The position numbers and the translations under genes are program-made. The notes under the pieces are model-generated. The model searched no databases. It was not told the origin of the DNA and saw nothing but the letters and a program-made list of their open reading frames with translations. A DNA stretch of 31,150 nucleotides from Desulfotomaculum sp. (GTDB lineage Bacteria; Bacillota; Desulfotomaculia; Desulfotomaculales; Nap2-2B): NCBI GenBank assembly GCA_003513005.1, contig DOTD01000081.1, positions 1 to 31,150 of the forward strand, read 5' to 3'. This document shows, in pieces, positions 24,860 through 31,150 of the stretch (positions are counted from its first letter, which is position 1; every line of letters begins with the position of its first letter).

Positions 24860-25978
24860 CTAGCTGAAATTAGATTTACCCGCACGCGGCTCCCTGGCTG
24901 TATTTCTGTGTATTGCGCCGTAATCGGGTTTGTATTCAGCCTCTTTGTCCAGCCAGATAATCTCATCCGTCCCGATGCTCTTTAAAATCTGAAGGACGGT
25001 GTAGGTATCCCCGAATTCCATCTCAGGGGTGACGGAAATAGGTTCGTTTCCGCTTGCCGCCTGGTAAAAGTTGAGCAGTTCGTTGAAAAAGCCGCGCTGA
25101 GGACGGTAAGGGATACGCTCGTAATCACCGTTATTGTGGGCAACATTTACTGTTCCGCAGTTTCTTTCTTCCAGATAAATCATCCCGGAGGCGCCGAAGA
25201 TACGCAGTCCAACCAGGGGTCTCTGCACCTCTTTTCCGCTGCAGAAGAATGAAAAAGTGCCGATGACACCGCTTTTAAAAAGCATGTTGACACAAATCAC
25301 GGAATAGGGGGCGTAATCATAGCTCTGGTGCTGTCCGAAAGCCTGCACCTTGTCAATCGCCCCGAAGATATGCCTTAAAGCTGCAAATTCGTGAACTCCC
25401 GTATCCAGGATTGCCCCGCCGGGAAAATCGGGGCGCTGCCGCCACTCAGCAGACGGAAACCGGTCGCTGGCAACTTCACCAAGAAAATCGACGACCCTGT
25501 TCTGGACGAAATAAAACGTTTCGCCGATCCTTTTTTCTCCGACGTAATCCCTGATTATGTTGATTTCCTCATTATATCTGTAGTTTTCCGCAATCATTAT
25601 CGGGACATGGTATTTCTGAGGCAGTTCGGCAGCCGCTTTTGCCTCATCCATAGTTGCGGCAAGGGGCTTTTCGCAGATAATTGATTTGTGGGAGCCGGTT
25701 AAAAGCGAGGCGACGTCATGTGTAACACGGTAATTCATTCCAATGGGCGCCATGATATCGATTACATCGAGATCATCTCTTTTGACCATTTCCTTATAGT
25801 CGGAGTAAACTGTTGAATTATCCAAGATAAGTTTTTTAGCCCAATAATCCGCTTTTCTTTTATCTTCGTCACAGATGGCCTTTATTTCGTATCTGTCCGG
25901 CAATTCCTGATAGGCGGGGTAATGAAGCCTCTCAAACGCCATACCTGCCCCAATTATTCCAACTCTTAATTTCAACAT
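24860..25978 (-). CDS. Gfo/Idh/MocA family oxidoreductase
   Basis: The 372-residue NAD(P)-dependent oxidoreductase begins with the Rossmann motif VGIIGAGMAFERLHY, has the CEKPLA signature near 96 (active-site Lys), and a C-terminal beta-sheet domain containing LDTGVHEFAALRHIFG. Substrates in this family are sugars, inositol or related polyols, and none can be assigned here. ATG at 25978 is chosen for the match to family starts; GAGGTGG lies 16 bases upstream. Upstream in-frame residues to 26053 look non-native. Confidence 0.85.
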   Translation of the reverse strand: MLKLRVGIIGAGMAFERLHYPAYQELPDRYEIKAICDEDKRKADYWAKKLILDNSTVYSDYKEMVKRDDLDVIDIMAPIGMNYRVTHDVASLLTGSHKSIICEKPLAATMDEAKAAAELPQKYHVPIMIAENYRYNEEINIIRDYVGEKRIGETFYFVQNRVVDFLGEVASDRFPSAEWRQRPDFPGGAILDTGVHEFAALRHIFGAIDKVQAFGQHQSYDYAPYSVICVNMLFKSGVIGTFSFFCSGKEVQRPLVGLRIFGASGMIYLEERNCGTVNVAHNNGDYERIPYRPQRGFFNELLNFYQAASGNEPISVTPEMEFGDTYTVLQILKSIGTDEIIWLDKEAEYKPDYGAIHRNTAREPRAGKSNFS

Positions 25979-26065
25979 TTCCTCTAACCACCTCGTCTTT
26001 GTTTTTTTTAGCATAACCATCACGGTATTTTTTATTTGTCCCGCGCCGCACACGGTATAAATTCG

Positions 26066-26094
26066 TTGACTTTATAATTTCCAGTTACTATAAT
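26066..26094 (+). promoter_or_regulatory. Promoter of the amt leader
   Basis: TTGACT (26066-26071), 17 bases, TATAAT (26089-26094): a near-consensus sigma-A promoter with start near 26101. Confidence 0.7.
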
Positions 26095-26100
26095 TGTGTA

Positions 26101-26189
26101 TAAGTTAATATGAAAGTATCGCAGTCGATACTTGTTATTTGCGGCGAAGATGCCCATTTCTGATAAGGTGATCAGAGATGGTTTTTTTT
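26101..26189 (+). promoter_or_regulatory. Leader with hairpin and intrinsic terminator before amt
   Basis: The predicted transcript contains an 8-base hairpin (AAGTATCG 26114-26121, CGATACTT 26126-26133). An intrinsic terminator follows, CCATTTCTGAT (26154-26164) with ATCAGAGATGG (26171-26181) and eight Ts to 26189. The amt start comes 121 bases later. This is either an attenuator for ammonium uptake or an independent RNA of about 90 bases. No known riboswitch or T-box pattern is apparent. Confidence 0.55.
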
Positions 26190-26310
26190 GCCTTAAAGGA
26201 GATGCAAATCAAGGATGAAAGAAAAAACCGCTTCTAGATGAACCTGGTTAAGTAAGAAGTCATGTTGGGATTTTGAGCTAGGAAAGCTTTATTACAAGGT
26301 GGTTGATTGA

Positions 26311-27495
26311 ATGATTGGTTTGCAGCGGATTCCTAAATATACGCTGCTTTTTACTTTATTGCTTCTGTTTATTCCGGGTATTTCCTTAGCGGATGATTCT
26401 TCAGCCGCGGACAATTGTTTTGTAATGATCAGCGCCGCGCTGGTTATGCTCATGTACTATACCCCACCTTACCTTTATGGTCTTTCAGCTTATGTTTGCC
26501 ATAATTACAGCTGCCCTTATTCCGGGAGCAGTCGCCGAGCGGATGAACTTTTCGGCGTTTCTGATCTTCATCTTCCTTTGGTCTACTTTAGTATACGATC
26601 CCCTGGCTCACTGGGTCTGGGGAGCGGGCGGATGGCTTCGCGAAAGAGGCTTCCTGGATTTTGCCGGAGGTGCTGTGGTACACATCAGCGCAGGATTTTC
26701 AGGGTTGATTGCGGCTCTGGTTCTGGGTAGGCGTAAAGGATACGGCAATGAACCGATGCTTCCGCATCACCTGCCTTTTACTGTTTTGGGCGCAGGGCTG
26801 CTTTGGTTTGGATGGTTTGGTTTTAATGCCGGAAGCGCTCTGGCTGCAAACGGAATTGCAGCAAGCGCTTTTGTTGTAACCAATACTTCAGCCGCTATAG
26901 CGACAATTACCTGGGTGTTTATAGAGTGGCTGCATCACGGCAAGCCTACAATGCTTGGGGCCGCTACCGGTTGTATTGCAGGATTGGGGGCGGCAACACT
27001 ATAACACCTGCGTCAGGATTTGTCAGTCCAGCATCGGCCCTGCTTATCGGTTTGGTGGCTTCTTTAATTTGCTACTATGCCGTATGCGTTGTTAAAACGC
27101 GTTTTGCTTATGATGACTCTCTGGACGTCTTCGGTGTCCATGGCCTGGGTGGAACCTGGGGTGTAATCTCGGTCGGCTTATTTGCTTCGAAGGCAGTAAA
27201 TCCTGCCGGAGCAAACGGGCTTTTTTACGGAAACGCCGCCCAGCTTGGAATTCAATGTCTGGGCGCCCTGACGACCCTGGTGTTTGTTGCAGCAGCAAGC
27301 TTTGTGATCCTTAAGGTCGTCGGTATATTTGTAAAATTAAGAGTCAGCGATCAGGATGAAGATACAGGGCTTGATTTCTCGCTGCACGGAGAAAATGGTT
27401 ATGCAGACCTGGCCATAGGGGAAACGGTTACATACGGATTTCCCTTAAGCGCGGGCGCAGAAAATGTTTCTTTATTAAAAGAAGTGTCCGATTGA
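26311..27495 (+). pseudogene. amt: Ammonium transporter Amt, deleted and frameshifted
   Basis: The gene is recognisable in three pieces. The first frame has a signal peptide and DNCFVMISAALVMLM (helix 1). At about 26455 it jumps to the frame reading IPHLTFMVFQLMFAIITAAL, losing about 60-80 residues that hold helix 2 and the periplasmic ammonium-binding region. That frame continues through ERMNFSAFLIFIFLW and WFGFNAGSALAANG and stops TAA near 27002. The rest (ITPASGFVSPASALL, FGVHGLGGTWGVISVG) is in another frame; GGGGCG and ATAACACCTGCG would join in frame if eight bases (GCAACACT) were removed. So there are at least two lesions. The PII gene downstream is intact. Confidence 0.85.
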
Positions 27496-27566
27496 AGGTA
27501 AAAGACCTAGTACCGTAGAATATACTATATCTTTTAATATATCTTTGCGGGGGGTATGTTTAACCG

Positions 27567-27905
27567 ATGACTAAAATTGAATGTATTCTACGACCGGGCA
27601 AACTTGAAGATGTAAAAGACGCGCTGGGAAGGTTTGGCATAAAAGGCATGACCGTCAGCCAGGTATTAGGTTGCGGATTGCAGAAGGGACGCAAGGAAAT
27701 TTACCGGGGGCAGGAGTATAGCATCAACATATTGCCCAAAGTCAAAGTGGAGATGGTCCTCCACGATGACGACGTTGACAAGGTAGTCGACATAGTAATT
27801 AAAGCTGCCCGGACCGGTGAGATAGGAGACGGAAAAATCTTTATTTACCCGGTTTCCGAGGCCATCCGTATACGCACGGGTGAAAAAGGACACGACGCAA
27901 TCTAA
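27567..27905 (+). CDS. glnB: PII nitrogen-regulatory protein (GlnB/GlnK)
   Basis: This 112-residue PII protein has the T-loop GRKEIYRGQEYSINILPKV with Y46 and the uridylylation-type Y51, and the C-terminal GDGKIFIYPVSEAIRIRTGE nucleotide-binding segment. PII proteins sense ATP/ADP and 2-oxoglutarate and plug Amt channels; the amt-glnK pairing here is classic. It starts 71 bases after the amt remnant behind a GGGGG-rich site. Confidence 0.92.
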   Translation: MTKIECILRPGKLEDVKDALGRFGIKGMTVSQVLGCGLQKGRKEIYRGQEYSINILPKVKVEMVLHDDDVDKVVDIVIKAARTGEIGDGKIFIYPVSEAIRIRTGEKGHDAI

Positions 27906-27966
27906 AAATAACCGTGGCGGTAAAATAACCGATGAAGACTTTTAAGATCTATACCTGACTTGCAGT

Positions 27967-27990
27967 AACCCGGCAAAAGCCGGGTTTTTT
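27967..27990 (+). terminator. Terminator after glnB
   Basis: AACCCGGC (27967-27974), loop AAAA, GCCGGGTT (27979-27986) and a T-run form a textbook rho-independent terminator. Confidence 0.9.
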
Positions 27991-28096
27991 ATTCCAACCG
28001 GAAATTCTTTGAAGGAAAGAAGGAATTTAAAGTCGAATTATATAAATAGGTAATAGATATGCCTGTATAACCTGTACAAAAGGAAGGGTTTTGATA

Positions 28097-28999
28097 ATGG
28101 AGAAGATTCAACTTTATTTTCGTGAAACGCGGCCACAGTTTTTGATCCTGACTTTAGTCTGCGTTATTGTCGGTGTTGCTGCGGCCTATTGGAAGGCGAG
28201 CGGCATCAATGTTTTCCACCTGGTCATCATTTTAATAGGCGCCCTTTCAGCTCACGCTTCGGTAAACATATTAAATGATTATTTAGATTATAAAAGCGGG
28301 CTTGATAAGTGCACTCTAAAAACACCTTTCAGCGGGGGCAGCGGCATCCTGCCGGGAAAACAAATGACACCTTCGGCCGCTCTTGTTTTCGGTATTTTAA
28401 CCTTTGCTTTAACGGCGCTGATTGGAGTATATTTTTTAGTTATCTGTGGGTGGCCTTTAATGCTGGTTGGCCTGCCCGGATTAATCCTGATTGCGTTTTA
28501 CACCCAGTTTATAACACGGCATCCTCTGTTATGCTTGCTTGCTCCCGGAATAGGGTTCGGTCCCTGCATGGTTATGGGAACTTACTATGTCCTACAGGGT
28601 TCTTATGACTGGACTTCGGTGGCCGCTTCTTTGGTTCCCTGCTTTTTGGTCAGCAACCTGTTGCTTCTTAACCAATATCCTGACGCCGAAGTGGACCGCC
28701 TGGTCGGCCGGCGCCATTTCCCCATTCTAATAGGCAGGACAAAGAGCACATATATTTATACATCATTTGTTATCGCCATGTACATCTGCGTTTTCGCAGC
28801 CGTCTATATGCGCTTACTGCCGCCGCTGGCCTTAATTTCTGTCTTCCCATTTTTCATTGTGGTCAAGATTATCAAGGGTTTGCTTAAAGACAGCGATCAA
28901 ATCATGAATATAATTCCCCTCATGGGTCAGAACGTTATCTTTATCCTGTTAACCCCGCTTTTGATGGCTGTTGGGCTATTCTTTTCACATACTTTTTAA
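28097..28999 (+). CDS. UbiA/MenA-type prenyltransferase
   Basis: This 300-residue integral membrane prenyltransferase has about eight to nine helices. The first Asp motif is N60-D61-x-x-D64 (LNDYLDYKSG) and the second is NQYPDAEVDRLVGR near 190, both on the cytoplasmic face where Mg-prenyl diphosphate binds. It resembles the 1,4-dihydroxy-2-naphthoate (menaquinone) branch, but the acceptor cannot be fixed from sequence alone. AAGGAAGGG at 28080-28088 supports the ATG at 28097; a TTG six bases earlier is in frame. It is monocistronic between two terminators. Confidence 0.85.
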   Translation: MEKIQLYFRETRPQFLILTLVCVIVGVAAAYWKASGINVFHLVIILIGALSAHASVNILNDYLDYKSGLDKCTLKTPFSGGSGILPGKQMTPSAALVFGILTFALTALIGVYFLVICGWPLMLVGLPGLILIAFYTQFITRHPLLCLLAPGIGFGPCMVMGTYYVLQGSYDWTSVAASLVPCFLVSNLLLLNQYPDAEVDRLVGRRHFPILIGRTKSTYIYTSFVIAMYICVFAAVYMRLLPPLALISVFPFFIVVKIIKGLLKDSDQIMNIIPLMGQNVIFILLTPLLMAVGLFFSHTF

Positions 29000-29023
29000 A
29001 GGCTAGCTTTTATAAAGTAAAAT

Positions 29024-29070
29024 AAAAGGACTGTCCGGAAGACATTTCATTCCGCAGCAGTCCTTTTTTT
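29024..29070. terminator. Bidirectional terminator between convergent genes
   Basis: AAAAGGACTG (29024-29033) pairs with CAGTCCTTTT (29058-29067), with an inner CGGAA/TTCCG stem. T-runs flank both strands. It serves the prenyltransferase (+) and the GerMN gene (-). Confidence 0.8.
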
Positions 29071-29082
29071 ACTTTAACCAAG

Positions 29083-29673
29083 TTAAGCGCTGGTATTCGT
29101 GTTGAGCAGGAGTACGGTATCATTTCGGCCAATGGGTTTACTGATATCATAATGGCCGGCCAGTGTTTCAGCTTGTTTCCCGTCAATAAGAATTTGTACT
29201 TTTTCTATTTCCGGAAATTTGATCAGTGTGTTTGCTATGGAAGCCAGAATTAACGCTTCTCCCTTGCCGCCGACAGATAACCTTGTAATTTCACTGGAGA
29301 AATCAGGATAAGCTATAAAATCTTTTACCTTCACGCTGTTTACTTTAGTATCCTCTGGAATAAGGCTTTCAAGAGATTTGTCCGACGGTCCTTTAATTAA
29401 CTCTTCCATGGCCAGTTTGGGCATATCGGGCTGACGGCGCACTGTGCGTAGTTCAGGAACAAGATAAAAATCCGTGTATGTCTCTTTTACATAATAGAGG
29501 GTAATCTGTTCGTTCTCCGATTGTTCCTTTGCCGTTTTCAACTGCTGCTCAAGATCGGAGACTTTTTTTTGCAGGGCTTGATTTTTTGAAGAAAGCTCTT
29601 TTGTATCGGGCGCGCAGCCAAAAACAGATAATAGTATAATCAGCGGCAGCAAAATTAAAATAATTTTTTTCAT
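29083..29673 (-). CDS. GerMN-domain lipoprotein
   Basis: This 196-residue secreted lipoprotein has a signal helix MKKIILILLPLIILLSVFGC with the lipobox SVFGC, a short coiled coil (about 28-55, SSKNQALQKKVSDLEQQL), then one GerMN domain (TLYYVKETYTDFYLVPE to EIEKVQILIDGK). It lacks the Gmad2 domain of the other GerMN protein in the window. AAAGGTGAG ahead of the ATG at 29673 sets the start; a GTG nine bases upstream overlaps that site. A spore coat or germination role is likely by family. Confidence 0.85.
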   Translation of the reverse strand: MKKIILILLPLIILLSVFGCAPDTKELSSKNQALQKKVSDLEQQLKTAKEQSENEQITLYYVKETYTDFYLVPELRTVRRQPDMPKLAMEELIKGPSDKSLESLIPEDTKVNSVKVKDFIAYPDFSSEITRLSVGGKGEALILASIANTLIKFPEIEKVQILIDGKQAETLAGHYDISKPIGRNDTVLLLNTNTSA

Positions 29674-29877
29674 TAATCTCACCTTTCATGAGTAGTTTTT
29701 CCCTGTGCAAAGCATTTATGCCATATATGATTTATAACAGATAGACAATTAAATTTTAAGCCCCTTTGAAAAAATATTTTAGAAAACCTGCCTATAAGGC
29801 TGACTAATTCAGAACTGGCCCCATATATATAGATAAACGCGAATATAATAAAATATTAAAACTATCAGAAATAACTA

Positions 29878-29906
29878 TTGACAAACTAAAAAGATAATCA
29901 TATAAT
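29878..29906 (+). promoter_or_regulatory. Perfect consensus sigma-A promoter
   Basis: TTGACA (29878-29883), exactly 17 bases, then TATAAT (29901-29906). Transcription should start near 29913. No protein gene follows for 900 bases on this strand, so it drives a non-coding transcript. Confidence 0.85.
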
Positions 29907-30011
29907 AAAAATATCCGGGAAAGAGCGAAAGCAAAAGTACCGGAATTACCCAGGAGTAACCCGTTAGCCAGGTAAAGAGTACTGGTTTAAAGCGAAAGTA
30001 AACAGCCCAAC

Positions 30012-30051
30012 AAGGTCGGAAGGTCGGAAGGTCGGAAGGTCGGAAGGTCGG
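30012..30051. repeat. Five tandem copies of AAGGTCGG
   Basis: Five perfect head-to-tail 8-base units lie in the middle of the candidate RNA. Slippage is the likely origin, and copy number is expected to vary between strains. Confidence 0.95.
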
Positions 30052-30279
30052 TTTAGTAGGGCTGATTCTCCAGGAAGGTGTTGTAATTAACAACCTCGAA
30101 GTCTGGGGAACAGACGGGAACAGGTCGGTAGGAGTAAACCCGGCCGGACTCTGTGGGTAAAAAGGAGGGGTGTGCTTAATTGCACTATCCTAAAGGATAA
30201 GAGCAGGGGGCAGCTGAGAGGCGCCGAAAAACCCTGCTCTTATTCTATCATATTCTTTAGTATGATTCTAATTGCAATA

Positions 30280-30307
30280 AAAAGACAGGCGCATGGGCCT
30301 GTCTTTT
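30280..30307 (+). terminator. Intrinsic terminator upstream of the group II intron
   Basis: AAAAGACAGGC (30280-30290), loop GCATGG, GCCTGTCTTTT (30297-30307): an 11-base stem with a T-tract, eight bases before the intron boundary at 30315. It also acts as the likely end of the upstream RNA and as the intron's target. Confidence 0.85.
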
Positions 30308-30314
30308 CGCAGTA

Positions 30315-30765
30315 GTGCGCCACGCATGGCGCGTAGCTAGGCGGTGGAAGACCGCTATGGGGGCTGGCAGTTGCCAACCATTAGCCAAGCGCAAGGGTGT
30401 CCATCGCGAGGTGGAATCTGAAGGAAGCGTGATGAGCAAAGTTCCGGCCCGAGGAACACGAACCGTATTAGGCATCCGTAATGGGATGAGTCTGCTACTC
30501 AAGACAAAATCCAATAAACTGCACGGACACGAGGATGTAGATATGGCGGGTATATGGGATGAAAGTTACGCGTCTTACCGTGGGAGATCTCACGGACGCA
30601 TGAAGCAAATGTGCAAAATGCGGTTGAAACAAGATTTGCCGTGAGAAGTCAGCAGAAACCATAGTAGTAACGCAGTCGACGGCGTTATGAAGGGTTGAAC
30701 CCAAGGAGGTGTTAACCCAACTTTCCCCTCCAAAACCCCGAACTCCCCTTGCAGCCTCGATCCAT
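30315..30765 (+). mobile_element. Group IIC intron, 5' part only
   Basis: The element starts GTGCGCC and contains the conserved group II domain I sequences AGCGCAAGGGTGTCC, GGTGGAATCTGAAGGAAGC and CCCGAGGAACACGAAC, followed by GAAGTCAGCAGAAACCATAG, which precedes the maturase gene in bacterial class C introns. An AAGGAGGTG near 30702 would be the ribosome site of the maturase, but the reverse-transcriptase ORF and domains V-VI are absent. IS-related sequence takes over at about 30765-30780. Its position directly behind a terminator hairpin fits the known target choice of class C introns. The fragment cannot splice. Confidence 0.85.
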
Positions 30766-30780
30766 CGAAATAATTAGGTA

Positions 30781-31115
30781 CTACATTCTGCGGTGCAAAA
30801 CCGTATGTTTGTTTTTCAGAGAGTCCTTGATCCCAAGTTTCTTATAGATATCCTGTTGCTCTGGTTCCGGCTGGCTGGATAACCGGATACTGTAAATCTT
30901 GTTTTCCTCACCATGTAAAATTATTGAACTTCTGGTGTGTGTGTAAAGAATCTTTTTAATTGTTGACCATTGACGTGTATTTCCTTGTTCCCGTAAACCT
31001 GTCTCAATACCAATAAGTAAATGATAAGCCAGCACAGATATAAACAGATGGGCTTCGGTGAGATCGGCTAGCTGGTGGTGAATAGGACGCATACCCAGAT
31101 CGGACTTTAAGCATC
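30781..31115 (-). mobile_element. IS transposase 3' part (IS1634/IS4-like)
   Basis: The minus frame reads AFRCLKSDLGMRPIHHQLAD, then EAHLFISVLAYHLLIGIE, the characteristic C-terminal end of IS1634/IS4-type DDE transposases, and ends at 30781. Upstream, a TAA near 31118 interrupts the frame where similarity should continue, and the window ends at 31150. It is either a decayed copy or one that continues outside in another frame. It abuts the truncated intron, so the insertion may have removed the intron's 3' half. Confidence 0.75.
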
Positions 31116-31150
31116 GGAAAGCATATTAAAACCTGGTTAAGGGATGTTAG

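Larger units (their letters stand above)
29913..30307 (+). ncRNA. Candidate structured non-coding RNA
   Basis: A gene-free stretch downstream of a perfect promoter holds signs of RNA structure: a GC-GAAA-GC tetraloop hairpin near 29922-29931, a GTTTA/TAAAC stem closed over GCGAAAG (about 29983-30001), a GGTCGG/CCGGCC stem (about 30123-30147), and a 12-base perfect stem ATAAGAGCAGGG (30197-30208) with CCCTGCTCTTAT (30232-30243). The end could be there or at the terminator at 30280-30307. Five 8-base tandem repeats lie inside. No ORF longer than a few codons with a ribosome site is present. It is not recognised as RNase P, tmRNA, 6S or SRP RNA. Confidence 0.5.

Noticed and set aside
30012..30051. 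CRISPR array
   Set aside because: The units are 8 bases long and directly adjacent with no spacers; it is a simple tandem repeat.
29875..30093. 72-codon minus-strand ORF over the tandem repeats
   Set aside because: Its repetitive middle (RPSDLPTFRP) comes from the AAGGTCGG repeat, it has no ribosome site, and it opposes a perfect + strand promoter.
30315..30644. 109-codon ORF inside the group II intron
   Set aside because: It translates conserved intron RNA sequence (domain I), not a protein. The real maturase would start farther downstream and is missing.

Overview
The window looks like a chromosomal piece from a spore-forming, Gram-positive anaerobe of the Clostridia, close to Peptococcaceae such as Pelotomaculum or Desulfotomaculum. 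This is inferred from gene style, not from a search. The evidence is two GerMN spore-germination lipoproteins, a CwlD-like amidase, an S-layer-homology (SLH) protein, many TTG/GTG starts with strong GGAGG sites, an EF-G paralogue, a DUF169-type gene and apparent selenocysteine use.

Layout. (1) 1-4000 is an AT-rich accessory island. A transposase scrap runs into the 3' end of a broken gene, followed by two overlapping cistrons, the second encoding a PD-(D/E)XK nuclease-like protein. Next comes a separate cluster of two DUF488 genes and a probable dual-OB-type protein. (2) 4101-5200 holds a small alpha/beta hydrolase and a NifU-type Fe-S scaffold gene in which the second Cys codon of the CxxC motif is TGA, with a SECIS-like hairpin downstream: a probable selenoprotein. 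(3) 5315-12696 is one long + strand operon: queD-queC-DUF366-queE-folE (a complete GTP to preQ0 route), then surE, an EF-G-like GTPase, a membrane protein and a Nudix hydrolase. (4) 12701-16585 holds a solitary minC (-), galT-glgA (+) behind a good promoter, and a DUF1648 membrane protein (-). (5) 16586-23064 is a gene graveyard: a small ORF, a conserved-looking intergenic repeat, and truncated remnants of DUF169, ABC-ATPase, CrtI-like desaturase, sigma-54/polyferredoxin and SLH genes, with an intact GerMN-Gmad2 lipoprotein among them. (6) 23065-26053 holds an amidase, a candidate small RNA with an exposed anti-Shine-Dalgarno sequence, a 53-residue DUF1540 protein, a small zinc-ribbon protein and a Gfo/Idh/MocA oxidoreductase. 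(7) 26066-28999 holds a promoter and terminator-containing leader before a broken amt gene, an intact PII gene and a UbiA/MenA-type prenyltransferase. (8) 29083-31150 holds a second GerMN lipoprotein, a gene-free stretch that starts with a perfect consensus promoter and probably encodes a structured RNA, a truncated group IIC intron directly behind an intrinsic terminator, and the 3' end of an IS transposase.

The strongest leads are the NifU-type selenoprotein, the two candidate non-coding RNAs (24021-24141 and about 29913-30307), the amt leader, and the 5' accessory clusters. Most decayed genes lie in 17-27 kb, next to intact housekeeping genes.
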